64,000 nucleotides of DNA, taken from NCBI RefSeq assembly GCF_002234675.1, contig NC_019879.2:3654619-3718618 (forward strand), given 5' to 3'. The translations under genes were made by a program, and so were the position numbers. Position 1 is the first letter of the stretch; the number at the start of each line of letters is the position of its first letter. Source of the stretch: Oryzias latipes (taxonomy: Eukaryota > Chordata > Actinopteri > Beloniformes > Adrianichthyidae). This document shows, piece by piece, positions 1 through 12,254 of this stretch. The notes beneath the pieces are model-generated. The model saw only the letters and a program-made list of their open reading frames with translations, ran no database searches and was not told the origin of the DNA.

Positions 1-258
1 TAATTAGTCCCATGCACCATGGAGGGTTGTAGAGAGGCTCGGCCGCATCTTCAGCGGGGTGTCTTCGTCCCTTGAGGCACTTGTAGCCATCTTAAGGGAA
101 ATCATGATAACGGAAAGTACCATTGTTGTGCGTGTGGTAAGTTTATCGTGAAGTATTTGTGAGGATGATGTTATTTATGACGTAACCTTACAAATGCGTT
201 AAGTGTCGCCCAAAGCAGGTCCGTAGAAAAAATGTACATTTATATTTTCGCTTTACAA

Positions 259-428
259 CAGTGGTCCCCAAAGCCAGACCTCGAGGGCCGGTGTCCTGCT
301 GGTTTTCCAGAATCCCTGCCTTATTTGCTGCTGATTACCTGGATCAGGTGTGTTTAGCCAATAAGGAGCTTCAATGGTTGGAAAACATGTAGGACAATGG
401 CCATCATGCCTGGATTTGGGGACCCCTG
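259..428. mobile_element. palindromic MITE, probably hAT-type
   Basis: The left end starts CAGTGGTCCCCAAAG and the right end finishes GGGGACCCCTG. The arms continue inward as imperfect inverted repeats (GGTTTTCCA on the left, TGGAAAAC on the right). It is about 170 bp with no coding capacity. The CAGTGG/CAGGGG terminus is usual for hAT MITEs of fish. I could not find a clean 8-bp target duplication, so the superfamily is an inference. Confidence 0.6.
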
Positions 429-699
429 CTCCTACAGGCTCACCGGGTTGTTCACTGTCTTCAAACTTCTTGAGGGCCACCTGCGTCCTCCCATACAGAT
501 TTGCCCTATAAGGGCATTTGGGACTAAGGCATTGCTTCATGAAATCTTAAATAACACAGAGAACTTTGTGCAGGATTTCATAACCCTGTAAATATTACCA
601 CAATCTGTTGGTTATTAGTGCTCAACAAACACACAACATTCCTAGAGGTTTTGTGTTTGCAAGCTGGCAGTGATACAGGGGGCCTGACAGAGCAAAGTT

Positions 700-1020
700 C
701 AATCCATCCAAACATTTTCCAAATCTGCGTACTACCTTTCGGAGGTCAGGGGGCTGCTGGAGTCTTTACCAGCTACTGTTGGGCGAAGGCGGGGTACACC
801 CTGAGCAGGTCGCCAGTCTGTCACAGGGCCACACATTCACACAATTTAGCATCACCAATTAACCGATGGAACGTGTTTTTAAGACTGTGGAAGGAAACTA
901 GAGAAAATCCACGCATGAACAAAGAGAACACGCAACTTCACACAGAAAGGTCCTCGCTGGGATTCGAACTGTGAAACAAGACTGCAAACCACCACCTCAC
1001 TGTCCACTGTGCAGCCCTAG
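700..1020 (-). repeat. fish SINE-like repeat (tRNA-type head at right end)
   Basis: It shows the common fish repeat pattern: CCATCC...TTTTCCAAA, GCTGCTGG, GGCGAAGGCGGGGTACACCCTG and TCGCCAGTCTGTCACAGGG, followed by ACACATTCACAC, GGAAGGAAACTAG, ACACAGAAAGG and GGGATTCGAAC. The last element read in reverse is a tRNA B-box-like GTTCGAATCCC, which suggests a tRNA-derived SINE on the minus strand. Shorter relatives lie near 2283, 19797, 27500, 40018 and 62270. Confidence 0.6.
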
Positions 1021-2282
1021 AAAAGTTCCAAATCGGCAAAAGTTGTGAGGATTTCCTTTTATTTCCCGTCTTACTCATGGGTGCAAACTTGTGGTGCTTT
1101 CCAGCAAATTCTATGTGATTGGGCCAGTAAAAGTAAAAATGCCATATTTTCAGCTCTTTCAGTCAGCGTATGTACCTAAAATAAACTATCAGTAGTATTC
1201 AAAGCACATGCAAAAGTCTGAAAAAGGAGAAGTCAGCCAGCTGCTTTATATAGTCTGGCATTTTGAAACTTTTTTTTTATTAATCTTTCTTCGTGGGGGC
1301 TTTTTTCTCCTTTCAAAATTCAAAAAGCTAACATTAGTTACTCTCATTGGTTCACTTCCATCTTTTGATCCACTGGATAGTCTATCTACACAAACCCAGA
1401 GGTGAACCGCACCAGCCTTGTCCCCTTTTGGGACCCTCTTCATCCATTTGAGTGCCAGCTGAGTGTTGCAGGATTTGTCCGGTAATCTGAGCATTCCAGT
1501 CTTGAGGAGTGAAGCCAAACCTTTGTAGACGAACAGCAAAGTGTCATCGTCATCGTCGTCACCTCCCTGGTTTATCTAGTTAGGTTTCATCTAAAAAAAT
1601 GTTTCTTTTGTTTGATAGACACAGCATCCTGAAGTACCATTGTTCTCACAGTTTAAAAAAAAAATCAGTTTGAGCCTTATCCATCAGATAGACCGGTTTG
1701 GCAACAGGGAGATTAAAAGGAAGCCCACAAAACAAAGGCACACAGCAACCCTGTCAACTGTGAGAGCGATGACGCACATAGGGCTGTGTTAATACTGCGC
1801 AGCCGGCTTTGGCGTCTGCATGAGCATTCCATTACAAGGGCTGCATTCCATCGGTCTTTTCTTGCTGAGTCCAACCAGCAGCTGCGTGCAGAACTGGTCG
1901 GTTTGCCTGACAGAAACACACCCGTCGGCTCACTATCTCTGTTACTCAGCAATTATTTCCCTGCCTCTGAAGTCTCTACTGGGTTTTTTGCACATGCATG
2001 TGTTGCCTCTCAGTCCTACGCAGATGACCCACTTATCACCTTTTGTTAGCATCCAAAAGCCCCTGCAGCCATGTTGTCATCCTGACAGGCAGTGAAGCTC
2101 ACCCTCTAGGGTTGGTTTTACTGACAACTGATGCAAAAAGGTTTCTCAGCTTTTTGGGGTTGTTTTTTTTATACCCATAATGTATCCATCCACCTTCAGA
2201 ATGAATCCCCTTTGAGATAGCTGGCCTGCTCGAGCCAATCCCGCTACGAAGGTGGGGATAGGCTGGTCGGTTCTTGTCACTT

Positions 2283-2400
2283 CCTTGGCCATCCATCCAT
2301 TTTCCAAACCTGCTTCACCCGCTTTGGTTGCTGGGGCCTATCCCAGCTACTGGCACCTGGAACAGATCGCCAGTCCAGTGCAGGGTCTTTGTTGGCCAAC
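2283..2400 (+). repeat. fragment of the common fish SINE-like repeat
   Basis: CCATCCATTTTCCAAACC, then GCTGGGGCCTATCCCAGCTACTGG and ATCGCCAGTCCAGTGCAGGG. This is the same module as at 740-830, without the tRNA-like end. Confidence 0.55.
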
Positions 2401-3296
2401 TAAACAAATTAGGTTTCAAGTTTGTGATTTGGTTTTGGAACCAAACTCAGCATGGGCTCCTTAACTTAGTCCTTCAGGCTTGGTTCAAATGGGTTTGAAA
2501 TTCCAAAACGCTGGAGACCCTCATTGGGTTTGGTGTTATTTTGAGTGTCCCAAAACAAAACAAAACCCCCCGAAATGTCCCGCATTTGCAAGTGCTGCTG
2601 TTTTGGGTGCAGTTTTGCCTGAACCAGTATGAAAGAAAAGCTCAAATAAAACCACAGTCACCATATTTTCTGCACTATATGCTGCACCGGATTATAAAAT
2701 GCACCGTGAACGAAGGCTCTCTTTTCAAACTTTTTCAAACTTTTATGTGGCCCACGAGAGCATAAAAGTTTTTAATTTCTTAAAATAAAATTTTCTTTAG
2801 TTGATTTACATATTTATGTGTAGCTGTAGTTGTACTTATTCAATGTTTGCAGGTCTTATGTGTGTATGCAGACAAAGTGTTGTTGTGTGCAGCCTTTTTT
2901 TGTAAAATATTACACGTGTACTACATGTTCTTTCCAGCTCAGTTTTATGTTATTTTTCTTTATTCACTTGGACAGTGACTTTGATCCTTCATTAATGGAG
3001 TTATGTGGGTTTTAATAAGCGGACAAAATGTAAAAGGATTTATGCTAAAGTAACAAGCAAACATGTTTCCTATGCAACTGTAATTGTCACTATAAAACGT
3101 TATAATGAATAAATAATGAGTTACTTAACATTAAAGAGTAGTTACATTTATTTTTCATTACATTTAGTTACATGTATAAGTTACATCTGGCCCTTTGAGG
3201 TCAGACACCATGCTGATGCCAAAATGTGTTTGCAACAGAAGTTATCCATCTATAAGGTGACCCAAATTAGATCATAATTTGAAAAAATTATGGCTT

Positions 3297-3560
3297 TTAA
3301 TCCTTGTGCCATATTGTGGGGTCCATATGACCCCACTCCAAACGTTAACGTGCCTTGGAGGATCGTTAACGTTGGGAGCTGGGTCATCTAGACCCACTAG
3401 ACAGTGCTCTGAACCCATTTTCTTCAATGATTTGTGATCTTCACTGGTGTCCATGGATTACATGAAATCTTTCCACCTTTATCCACCTTTGTCATGGTAG
3501 GGAGAACACGTCAATGTAAGGGTGGGGTCATCTGGACCCCACAAGATAGCACAAGGGTTA
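3297..3560. mobile_element. piggyBac-type MITE, copy 1
   Basis: The element is flanked on the left by TTAA (3297-3300) and on the right by a decayed TTAT. It ends in GATAGCACAAGGG, and its left end CCTTGTGC is the inverted partner. The interior carries the family markers GGTCATCTAGACCCACTAG, CACTGGTGTCCATGGATTAC and GGGAGAACACGTCAATG. The TTAA target and CCCTT terminus are typical of piggyBac-derived MITEs. It is non-coding. Confidence 0.65.
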
Positions 3561-3915
3561 TGAGCACCTTATTCTTAAAATACGGAAGCCCTACTTTGAC
3601 TTTTTCTGTCTTAACTACTTTACCAATGAGACATCTTCCAACCTTTAATGCTTTTAGATTTTCCTTAGCGCTTTGGTCTTTTGCATACTTTATCTGCGTT
3701 CACGCTGTTACTGAAACACACCAGCTTCCCTCCCTTGCAAGCGAACTGAGAACCTCTTTTTTAGGGACATACCTGAGTTCGCTTGTTTTCTTCACACCAG
3801 CTTTGAAATTGCTTTTCACACTTTACAAACAAGGGAGACTATCAAGGGAAATTACCGGCCCAGTGTGAATGCACCCAGTGTTTGGAATGGAAGGCTGCAA
3901 ACACGGTCCTTGGAA

Positions 3916-4050
3916 ACACGTCTGCACACACACACACACACGTATGTATAAGTACACACACATGTAGTCAGCCGTTTTAACCATGACCCTGTTGAATTTC
4001 ACATCTTTGCTACACAAAACTGCACTTGCTCGCACACGCACACACACGTG
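3916..4050. repeat. short CA/CACACG microsatellite stretches
   Basis: Interrupted (CA)n runs at about 3924-3942, 3954-3962 and 4034-4048. Confidence 0.7.
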
Positions 4051-5814
4051 TGGACATCACATTTTGGGTTACATTACCACAGTTTGCTTAAATGGGAGAG
4101 TTAACTCAAATATTAGCTCAGATCTTGAGGGGTTAAAGGTTTTGCTTGCATTATACTGACATTAAAGCCAAACAGATTGTTTTCAACTCTCTTCTACTTT
4201 CATGTAAAGTGACAAGTTCTGGGGCTAAAGCAACAGTGTTCACATCGTTTATTAAGTGGTAAATGCAATCCTTTACTTTTGTTAAAAACACGACGTCCAC
4301 ACATCTGATCAAGTTTTACATCCGCAGAAGTTTTGTGCTCATTCAATATCAATATGGCAAGTAAAAGATACACATTTATGTTTTAAAGTTTAACAGATGA
4401 AAACATTTTGTTTTTGCACATTTGCAAAAATGTTTTCAGCTCTTGAAAACAGCCCATAAATACATGAGTGTGCTTTCCACAAGTCCAGACACATGACATT
4501 TGAAGGCAGAAACTTCTGACCTTTAACACGATTGTCCGTCTCAACCAATCAGCAACATTTCTCTGTCAGCACTCATTCAGTTTGCCGCATCTCAGCATCC
4601 AATCGGATTACAAAGTGTTAGCCTGATTAAAGCAAATTTTTCAAACAGGTGTTTCCTTTGATTTTTCTAGTTTGTTTTTGTCTGTAGAGCCTGACTTTAG
4701 TCCATTATATTATCATGGGAAACTTATTGTCTGGACTGCGATGAACTGATTTTTCCAAGTTCTTTTCTTTGCCAGTTTTATAAAACGTGAATGAGTCCAG
4801 GATAACTCGTCTGAGTTGTGATCTTTCCACACTTTTCCTGTTTATGTCTGTATCACTGTTGTAATGTTTCCCAGAGTGCAATCAATTGTTTAAACAGTAC
4901 TGGAAATTTAAGAAAGCCATGAGTTCTGCTGTTTGTTCAACACCACACATACACAGGGAAGAATGTTGTACCATGATGGCATACATATATGCTGATTTTT
5001 AGCTACACAAGTGACTGATTTCACTTTTGCCTCAATCTGTACATGAACACCTGGCCAGATGTTGGTTTTAACAGGCTTATTCAAAGATTATATTTAAAAA
5101 ATCGCTTGTGTAATGACATCCTGTAGAGTTAATTTGGATGTCTGTGCATGGTTCCAGTTATTCTGGCTTTTAAACAAGGTTCAATCTGCAAGTCAACGTT
5201 TTGCTGCTTCGTTTTGCCCGGTCTGCTACTCCACGACCTTAAAAGTCTGGTGCAGTTCCAACAGGCTTGTTTGTCCCACCTATATCCCTATTTCCAGGAA
5301 GACTGGGGATTCGGTGATGTCATTTCCTGCCAGACAGTGGGAAGCTGTGAACGTTAGTAGAAACTTTGATCTCTTTTAAGTAAACCAAACTTTTATTAGA
5401 TCCATTTATCAAATAATCTTTATCTGTTATCAGAAGTGCTTCAAAAGTAATAAATGTAATGAATTCATTTGATTCAAATGGATTTAATCCTTTTTTTGAG
5501 TCTACATTTGTCAAAACAAAAGTATTTTTTGCTGATTAATAGGTCAGTAGAGCTTGGATGGATGTTGTGAGCTAAACAAACCCACTCGGGAGCACAATCC
5601 TGTTTCTCATGCCTGTTTGCAATGATCAGCTGAATGTTGATGTGGTGCTCCATTCTCACACAATCTCAGTATTTTGTAGCAGTCATAGAAACACATGATT
5701 AACGTTTTTCCTGCAGCAGCGACATCATTTTTAAACGTTATCTGAAGGATGTGGCATCGTTTTTTTATCCGGACCACCATCTCTTCATCTCTGCTTTGGG
5801 TGGTTGTTGGTTTT

Positions 5815-6015
5815 TTTTTCTCTCTCTGTCTGTCTGTCTGTGCGTCCATCCGTCCGTCTGTCACCTCCTGAGGCGCCAGCGGACCCATGAAGTCATGAGC
5901 CTGCACTGACGTCAGCCACTTTGCCTCTACAATAAAGACAACAGTCTACAAGATGTTTACAAGTCTGTTTTTCTTTGCTCTGCGCTGTTGGTTATACAAG
6001 CCTGCAGTGTGTCCA

Positions 6016-6051
<36 letters not shown>

Positions 6052-6070
6052 GGTGTGTGTGTGAGAGAGA
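5815..6070. repeat. TCTG/TCCG tetranucleotide run and (GT)n microsatellite
   Basis: A short TCTG/TCCG repeat lies at 5818-5862. A (GT)n run of about 22 units lies at 6019-6062 and is interrupted once by GCGG. Length polymorphism is likely. Confidence 0.8.
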
Positions 6071-7273
6071 CACACACAGAGTGGAGGGTAAGTTTATACA
6101 GCCCAACAGGAAGCAGTGAAGTGGGTTGATGATGGGAGTGAGGGCTGGCATTCTATGAGTTGATTGCTCGAGACAGGAAATAATATTTTGCTGTGGCTCC
6201 ACTTTCGACTTGTTTGGTTTAGAACGCCGTCGTCCATAACGACAGCTTCGCATTCATGTCTTTCTTCATTGAGACTTATTCTTTTTAGCGTCACCGGCTT
6301 ATCAGGGACCTAAACTGCCCAGTGATCCCCCATCTGTCTTTCACCGAGTTACGACTCAACGTCAACTTTGTCCGGAGGAACTGAGCGCACATCCTGTTGA
6401 TGCAGTGGGCACACTTTACCTTGACATTTCGCAGAGTGGAAGGAGAAGGGAGCCAGCTGACTAATATACAAGAAAAACACCTGTTAGGAGACTAAAGCGG
6501 GGCCTGACAAAGGCCAACGAGGGCGAACTGCCAAGTTCATCAGGAAGCGGATTCACAGTTTCCGCAGAAATCCATCTCCAGAGCTAGCGGGTGGGAAACA
6601 CGTCTGCCTGTGAATAAGCAGAGCAGCTCTCTGGGGTCATGGAGTGGGAAAACCCTTTTACAGAGTCTGAAGGCTCTGACGTAAGAGATGGAAAAAAAAA
6701 ACTTCTGGACGGGGCATACCAAGGAACATCATGTGTGCACAAGAAAAGGAAAAAGTTGAATTTGTTTTAAACACATGCAGCCACATACCTGTTCCTGTAT
6801 GACCCATGCAGCAGCAGCGACCAGAGTCCTATGTTTGAACAGTTACATAAGTCATCGACATGGACGGGGGTTCATACAATGAGGACACAGTGTTAAAGCC
6901 ACAAGAACCATTTGCATGACATAAAGTGGAGGTTAGTGAGCTCTTTTGTGCTAAAAGAAAATTCCATTTATGAAACTAAAAACTCTCCAACTAAAACCCA
7001 TAAGCTTTGTTCTGTCGTTGTGATGGATCAATAAAAAAGCAACACTTCAGTGAAGTGTAAATCACAGTGACAATCCTTTAATGAAGCTCCGCTTTTTCCT
7101 TGCAGCTAGGGCTGCACGATATGAAGAAAACTCGCGATATGCGATATTAGTAATTAATATTTATCTAGCCACAGGGGTTGCAAGCCAGTTGCCTCTGTGC
7201 CGGTCCCAAGCCCGGATAAATAGAGAGGGTTGCGTCAGGAAGGGCATCCGCCGTAAAAATTGCCAAAATAACC

Positions 7274-10200
7274 ATGCGAATCATCCACAACACTTTAGAC
7301 ATACCGGATCGGTCGAGGCCCGGGTTAACAACGACCGCCACCGATGCTGTTAACCTACAGGGTGTCGGTGGAAATTTGACTACTGTTGGTCGAAGAAAGA
7401 GGGGAGGCAGAAGGGCCCGTGGCCAGAGAGAGAAGGGAAAAGGCAGGAACATAGGTTTGAGAATAGCGACTCTTAACGTTGGCACAATGACAGGGAAAGG
7501 CAGAGAGCTGGCAGACATGATGGAGAGAAGGAAGGTAGATGTACTGTGTGTGCAGGAGACAAGGTGGAAGGGCAGCAAGGCACGTAGTATTGGAGGAGGA
7601 TACAAACTGTTCTATCATGGTGTTGATAGGAAGAGAAACGGGGTAGGTGTGATTCTGAAGGGGGAGTTTGTAAACAGTGTTCTAGAGGTGAAAAGAGTCT
7701 CAGACAGGATGATGAGCCTAAAGTTAGAAATTGAAGGGGTGATGGTGAATGTAGTCAGTGGGTATGCGCCACAGGTTGGCTGTGAGTTAGAAGTGAAGGA
7801 GAGATTCTGGAGTGAGTTGGATGAGGTCATAGAGAGTTTCCCCAGAGGAGAGAGAGTTGTTATAGGAGCAGACTTTAATGGGCATGTTGGTGAGGGCAAT
7901 AGAGGTGATGAGGAGGTGATGGGCAGGTTTGGTGTGAAGGAAAGGAATCTGGAGGGACAGATGGTGGTGGACTTTGCGAAGAGGATGGAAATGGCTGTAG
8001 TCAACACTTACTTCCAGAAGAGAGAGGAACATAGAGTGACATACAGAAGTGGAGGTAGGAGTACTCAGGTGGACTACATCCTATATAGACGAGGTCATTT
8101 GAGAGAGGTTAATGACTGCAAAGTGGTGGTAGGAGAGAGTGTAGCCAGACAGCACCGCATGGTGGTGTGTAAGATGACTCTGGAGGTCAGGAAGAAGAAG
8201 AGAGGGAAAACAGAAAAGAAGACCAAGTGGTGGAAGCTACAGAATGAAGAAACTTGTGAGGAATTTAGGCAGAAGTTGAGACAGGTCCTGGGTGGTCAGG
8301 ATGAGCTTCCAGATGACTGGGAAACTACAGCAGAAATTATCAGGGAAACAGGTAGGAAGGTGCTAGGTGTGTCATCTGGAAAGAGGAAAGACGGTAAAGA
8401 GACTTGGTGGTGGAATGAGGAAGTACAGGAATGCGTCCAGAGGAAGAGGTTGGCTAAAAAGAAGTGGGATGTAGAAAGGACTGAGGAAGGTAGACAGGAG
8501 TACAAGGAAGCGCAGCGTAGAGTGAAGAGAGAGGTGGCAAAGGCCAAACAGAAAGCTTACGATGAGCTATATGACAGGCTAGACACAAAGGAAGGAGAGA
8601 AGGACTTGTACAGACTAGCCAGACAGAGAGACAGAGATGGGAAGGACGTGCAACAGATAAGGGTGATTAAGGACAGAGACGGAAAGGTGCTAACAACCCA
8701 GGAGAGTGTACAGAAAAGATGGAAGGAGTATTTTGAGGAGCTGATGAACGTGGAAAATGACAGGGAAAGAAGGGAGGAAGATGTGGTTGTTGTGGAGCAG
8801 GAAGTAGCAGAGATTGGAAAGGATGAGGTTAGGAAGGCTCTGAAAAGGATGAAGAGCGGAAAGGCCGTTGGTCCTGATGACGTACCTGTGGAGGTATGGA
8901 AGTGCTTAGGAGAGACAGCAGTGGAATTTATAACGAGGTTGTTCAATAGGATTTTAGAGAGTGAGAAGATGCCTGAGGAATGGAGGAGAAGCGTTCTGGT
9001 TCCGATCTTTAAGAACAAGGGTGACACGCAGAACTGCAGCAACTATAGAGGAATAAAGTTGATGAGCCACACAATGAAGCTGTGGGAAAGAGTAGTGGAA
9101 GCCAGGCTTAGGAAGAAGGTGGAGATTTGTGAGCAGCAGTATGGTTTCATGCCCCGTAAGAGCACCACTGATGCCATTTTTGCTTTGAGAATGTTGATGG
9201 AAAAGTACAGAGAAGGTCAGAAGGAGCTGCATTGTGTGTTCGTAGATTTAGAGAAGGCGTATGACAGGGTGCCGAGGGAGGAGCTGTGGTACTGTATGAG
9301 GTCGTCTGGAGTGGCAGAAAAGTATGTCAGAGTAGTTCAGGACATGTATGAGAGAAGTATGACGGTGGTGAGATGTGCTGTAGGTCAGACAGAGGAGTTC
9401 AAGGTGGAGGTTGGACTACACCAAGGATCAGCTTTGAGTCCCTTTTTGTTTGCTATGCTGATGGACAGGCTGACAGACGAGGTAAGACAGGAATCTCCCT
9501 GGACAATGATGTTTGCGGATGACATTGTAATTTGCAGTGAGAGTAGAGAGCAGGTGGAGGAACAGCTAGAGAGGTGGAGGTTTGCTCTGGAAAGAAGAGG
9601 CATGAAGGTCAGTCGTAGTAAGACAGAATACATGTGTCTGAACGAGAGGGATCAAGGTAGAAGCGTTAGGTTACAGGGGGCTGAGGTGAAGAAGGTGCAG
9701 GAGTTTAAGTACTTGGGGTCAACAGTTCAGTGTGATGGGGAGTGTGGAAAAGAGGTGAAGAGGCGAGTGCAGGCAGGTTGGAGCGGGTGGAGGAAAGTGT
9801 CAGGAGTGTTGTGTGACAGAAGAGTGTCAGCAAGACTCAAAGGAAAGGTGTACAAGACAGTGGTGAGACCAGCTCTGCTCTATGGGTTAGAGACGGTAGC
9901 AATGAGACAGAGACAAGAGGCTGAGATGGAGGTAGCAGAGATGAAGATGTTGAGGTTCTCCTTAGGAGTGACCAGGTTAGACAGGATAAGCGGCTGGGTA
10001 GCTCGGTTGGTAGGGTGGGAAGCTACCATGCAGGAAACCAGGGTTCGATTCCCGGAGGGGAATGAGCAATGGTACTGGGGGCAATTACCATATCAATGGC
10101 GAGCAGTTAACATCACCCAGTGAGGGTCCTTAGGCAAGACCCTTAACGCTACTGCCTCCCGAGCGCGGTTTCGGCTGCAGCTCACCGCTCCCCAAGGGGA

Positions 10201-10548
10201 TGGGTCAAATGCGGAGAAAGAATTTCCCTTCGTGGGATAAAATACAGTGTATAAAAAAAAATAAAAAAAAGGAACGAGTACATCAGAGGGACGGCTCATG
10301 TTGCCTGTGTTAGCGACAAAGTCAGAGAAGCCAGACTGAGATGGTTTGGACATGTTCAGAGGAGGGATAGTGGATATATTGGTAGAAGGATGTTGGAGAT
10401 GGAGCTGCCTGGCAGGAGGGCAAGAGGACGGCCAAAGAGGAGATACATGGATGTCTTAACAGAGGACATGAAGTTGGCTAACGTTAGGGTAGAAGATGTC
10501 CATGATAGAGTGAGGTGGAAAAGGATGATTCGCTGTGGCGACCCCTGA
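7274..10548 (+). pseudogene. RTE-type endonuclease/reverse transcriptase ORF broken by a SINE
   Basis: The frame starting at ATG 7274 is open to 10123, where it ends inside the inserted SINE. Visible domains in order: a basic N-terminus; an apurinic-type endonuclease (residues about 60-300) with LNVGTMTGKG, VQETRWKGSK, GADFNGHVGEG, DYILYRR and RQHRMVV; then reverse transcriptase (about 530-800) with GPDDVPVEVWK, NYRGIKLMSH, VDLEKAYDRVPREELW, QGSALSPFLF and the catalytic FADDIVI. From 10271 the ORF resumes after the SINE with RWFGHVQRRD and GRPKRR motifs and stops at TGA 10546-10548. No other stop or frameshift was seen, so the ORF looks intact before the SINE insertion. It would supply nicking and reverse transcription for its own transposition. 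The RTE assignment is from motif resemblance and was not checked by tree. Confidence 0.85.
9991..10270 (+). mobile_element. tRNA-derived SINE inserted in the LINE
   Basis: It begins with a tRNA-like head: GTAGCTCGGTTGGTAGGG resembles an A box and GGTTCGATTCC is a B box. A core with TCCTTAGGCAAGACCCTTAAC and CTCCCCAAGGGGATGGGTCAAATG follows, and the tail is A-rich (AAAAAAAATAAAAAAAA). The LINE reading frame resumes right after the tail. A clear target duplication is not visible beyond a few bases. A truncated relative of its core lies at 62857-62925. Confidence 0.8.
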
Positions 10549-12066
10549 TGGGAAAAGCCGAAAGAGAAAGAAGAAGTAATTAATATTTCAATAACGATAT
10601 AATTTGCGGAATATAAACAATTAGCAAAACAACCAAAAATATTATTCCCATTCCATTACAACAGCTTAAAGATTATACTACAAATGACCCTTGTTGACAT
10701 AGGAGGCGAGCATACAACATAATAGGGCGCCATCCGATTAGTTAACAAGGTGAAGGGGTCCATCTGATTGGTCAAATGCAGAAAGGGATTCTTTCAATCC
10801 ATTAAACACTTCAAGCTGCCATAAGATTGTTTGGCCACATCTAAGGTAACCATTGCAAATTTGCTGTCTTTTGCGATATGCATATTGCACAGCTTGATAT
10901 TGCGATAACGATAAATTTGCGGTATATTGTGCAGGCCTACTTGCAGCTAAAGGCTTCGCTGACGAAGATGTTTGCGCCGTTGCCTGTAAGTTATGTGTCA
11001 AAAAGCAGTAGCGACTTGAGTTCTGAACTCCAGGTTTCATAATAGGAAAGTTGGTCCATTCCCCTGAGAGACACCTACACACAGCCCCGAGAGCGGAGTC
11101 TGTCTGACTCACTGCAGCTCCACTCTCTCTTTCAACGCACCACCTCTGCCCATCGCCGCACATTAGCATCAAACTCTGAGGCATGACTGGGTTTGAAGCG
11201 CTCGTGCACGGCGGATGGCGGATCTTCCATGCCTATTGGGCTGTACACCACTGAAGGTTTGTGAAAAGCAAATGCAACCAGCTCGTGAACCTTTCAGGAA
11301 ACAGATGACTGGACGCTGAAGGGCTGTGACAGCGTGGCGTCCTGTGCAAACCTCCCTCGCTGAAGTTGCTCCTCTTTAAGGTCAAAGCTGGTTGAAAGTT
11401 AGGGGGGTTTCCCCAAAACCATTTCAGACCAGCCGCACATTCTACCAATGCGTGCATTCTGCAGTTATTTCACTGAAACTCTATGAACTGTGTCATGACG
11501 ACCACTGCTCAGTCCTAAGGGATGCCGCCGCCTGGGCCTCTCAAGTGACTTTCAGATCTAATTAACCCCAAATATTGTTTTATTTGATAAATGAAGGCTG
11601 ATTGCATCTAGCAGAAAATTATACATTTGTGTTAACTGTTTGCTAAATGAGTTTGCTTCTGCAAAACTCTTATCAGCTTGAGTGAGTTTGTGCAGAAAAA
11701 GTGGGTGATGTAAACAGGTGATGTCACATTGAGCATGTGCTGCAGCCCAGCTGTCACATTCACCATCTGCATGTTTGGCCCACATCCCTGAGCTTTCACT
11801 GAGAATCCGCTGCAGAGGGCATTGTGCTGCAGTCCCGGATCTCCTGAAAAATGTAAAAAAACGTTGATGACCCGTGGGTAGGGTTTTTTCTTTTTCTTCA
11901 GATCTGTCGTGTGATGCAGGATAAAGGAGGAGTCCTGTTGTTTGCATTTTGAAGGCACACATTAATAGACAACACCAGAAAAAAGCCCTTCTCAAAAAAA
12001 GTTAATAATGTTTTTCCCTTGATAGAAATGAAAAATTCAGTGGTATTTGTCCTGCCAGGATTTCGT

Positions 12067-12254
12067 AACCCTTGTGTTATCCTAGGCACTTTAACATTGG
12101 GAGTTGGGTCATCTAGACCCACTAGACAGTGCTCTGAACCTTTTTTCTTCAATGATTTGTGATCTTCACTGGTGTCCATGGATTACATGAAATCTTTCCA
12201 CCTTTATCCACCTTTGTCATGGTAGGGAGAACACGTCAATGTAAGGGTGGGGTC
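12067..12254. mobile_element. piggyBac-type MITE, copy 2, right end lost
   Basis: It begins TAACCCTTGTG with the family interior (GGTCATCTAGACCCACTAG, TGGTGTCCATGGATTAC, GGGAGAACACG). It stops at GTGGGGTCA before the terminal GATAGCACAAGGG and runs into A-rich DNA. Confidence 0.65.

Larger units (their letters stand above)
1..7098. other. gene-poor repeat-rich region
   Basis: No open frame here resembles a known protein, and the short ORFs are of chance length. The stretch holds a palindromic MITE (259-428), a SINE-like repeat in reverse (about 700-1020), a fragment of the same repeat (about 2283-2400), a piggyBac-type MITE (3297-3560), small CA and GT microsatellites and AT-rich filler. Nothing else recognisable was seen in 1030-2280, 2400-3290, 4080-5800 or 6070-7098. 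Confidence 0.6.
7163..10576 (+). mobile_element. near full-length RTE-like non-LTR retrotransposon
   Basis: The element is flanked by a perfect 12-13 bp duplication, (G)TAATTAATATTT, at 7151-7162 and 10577-10588. This fixes both ends at base level and shows a complete insertion. It has a short 5' leader, one long ORF and a short 3' end (GAAAAGCCGAAAGAGAAAG) without a long poly-A tail, which fits RTE-type elements. It carries a SINE at about 9991-10270. The clade is inferred from the protein motifs. Confidence 0.85.
7107..10939. mobile_element. hAT-type MITE split by a LINE
   Basis: The left terminus TAGGGCTGCACGATAT (7107) and the right terminus ATATTGTGCAGGCCTA (ending 10939) are inverted repeats. 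They are flanked by a perfect 8-bp direct repeat CTTGCAGC at 7099-7106 and 10940-10947, the hAT target-duplication length. Without the LINE the element is about 400 bp and non-coding: 7107-7162 plus about 10589-10939. The interior is AT-rich with repeated GCGATAT motifs near both ends. Confidence 0.85.

Noticed and set aside
10001-10070. Possible tRNA gene from A/B-box-like sequence
   Set aside because: It is followed by a SINE body and A-rich tail, lacks a proper cloverleaf 3' half, and interrupts a LINE ORF.
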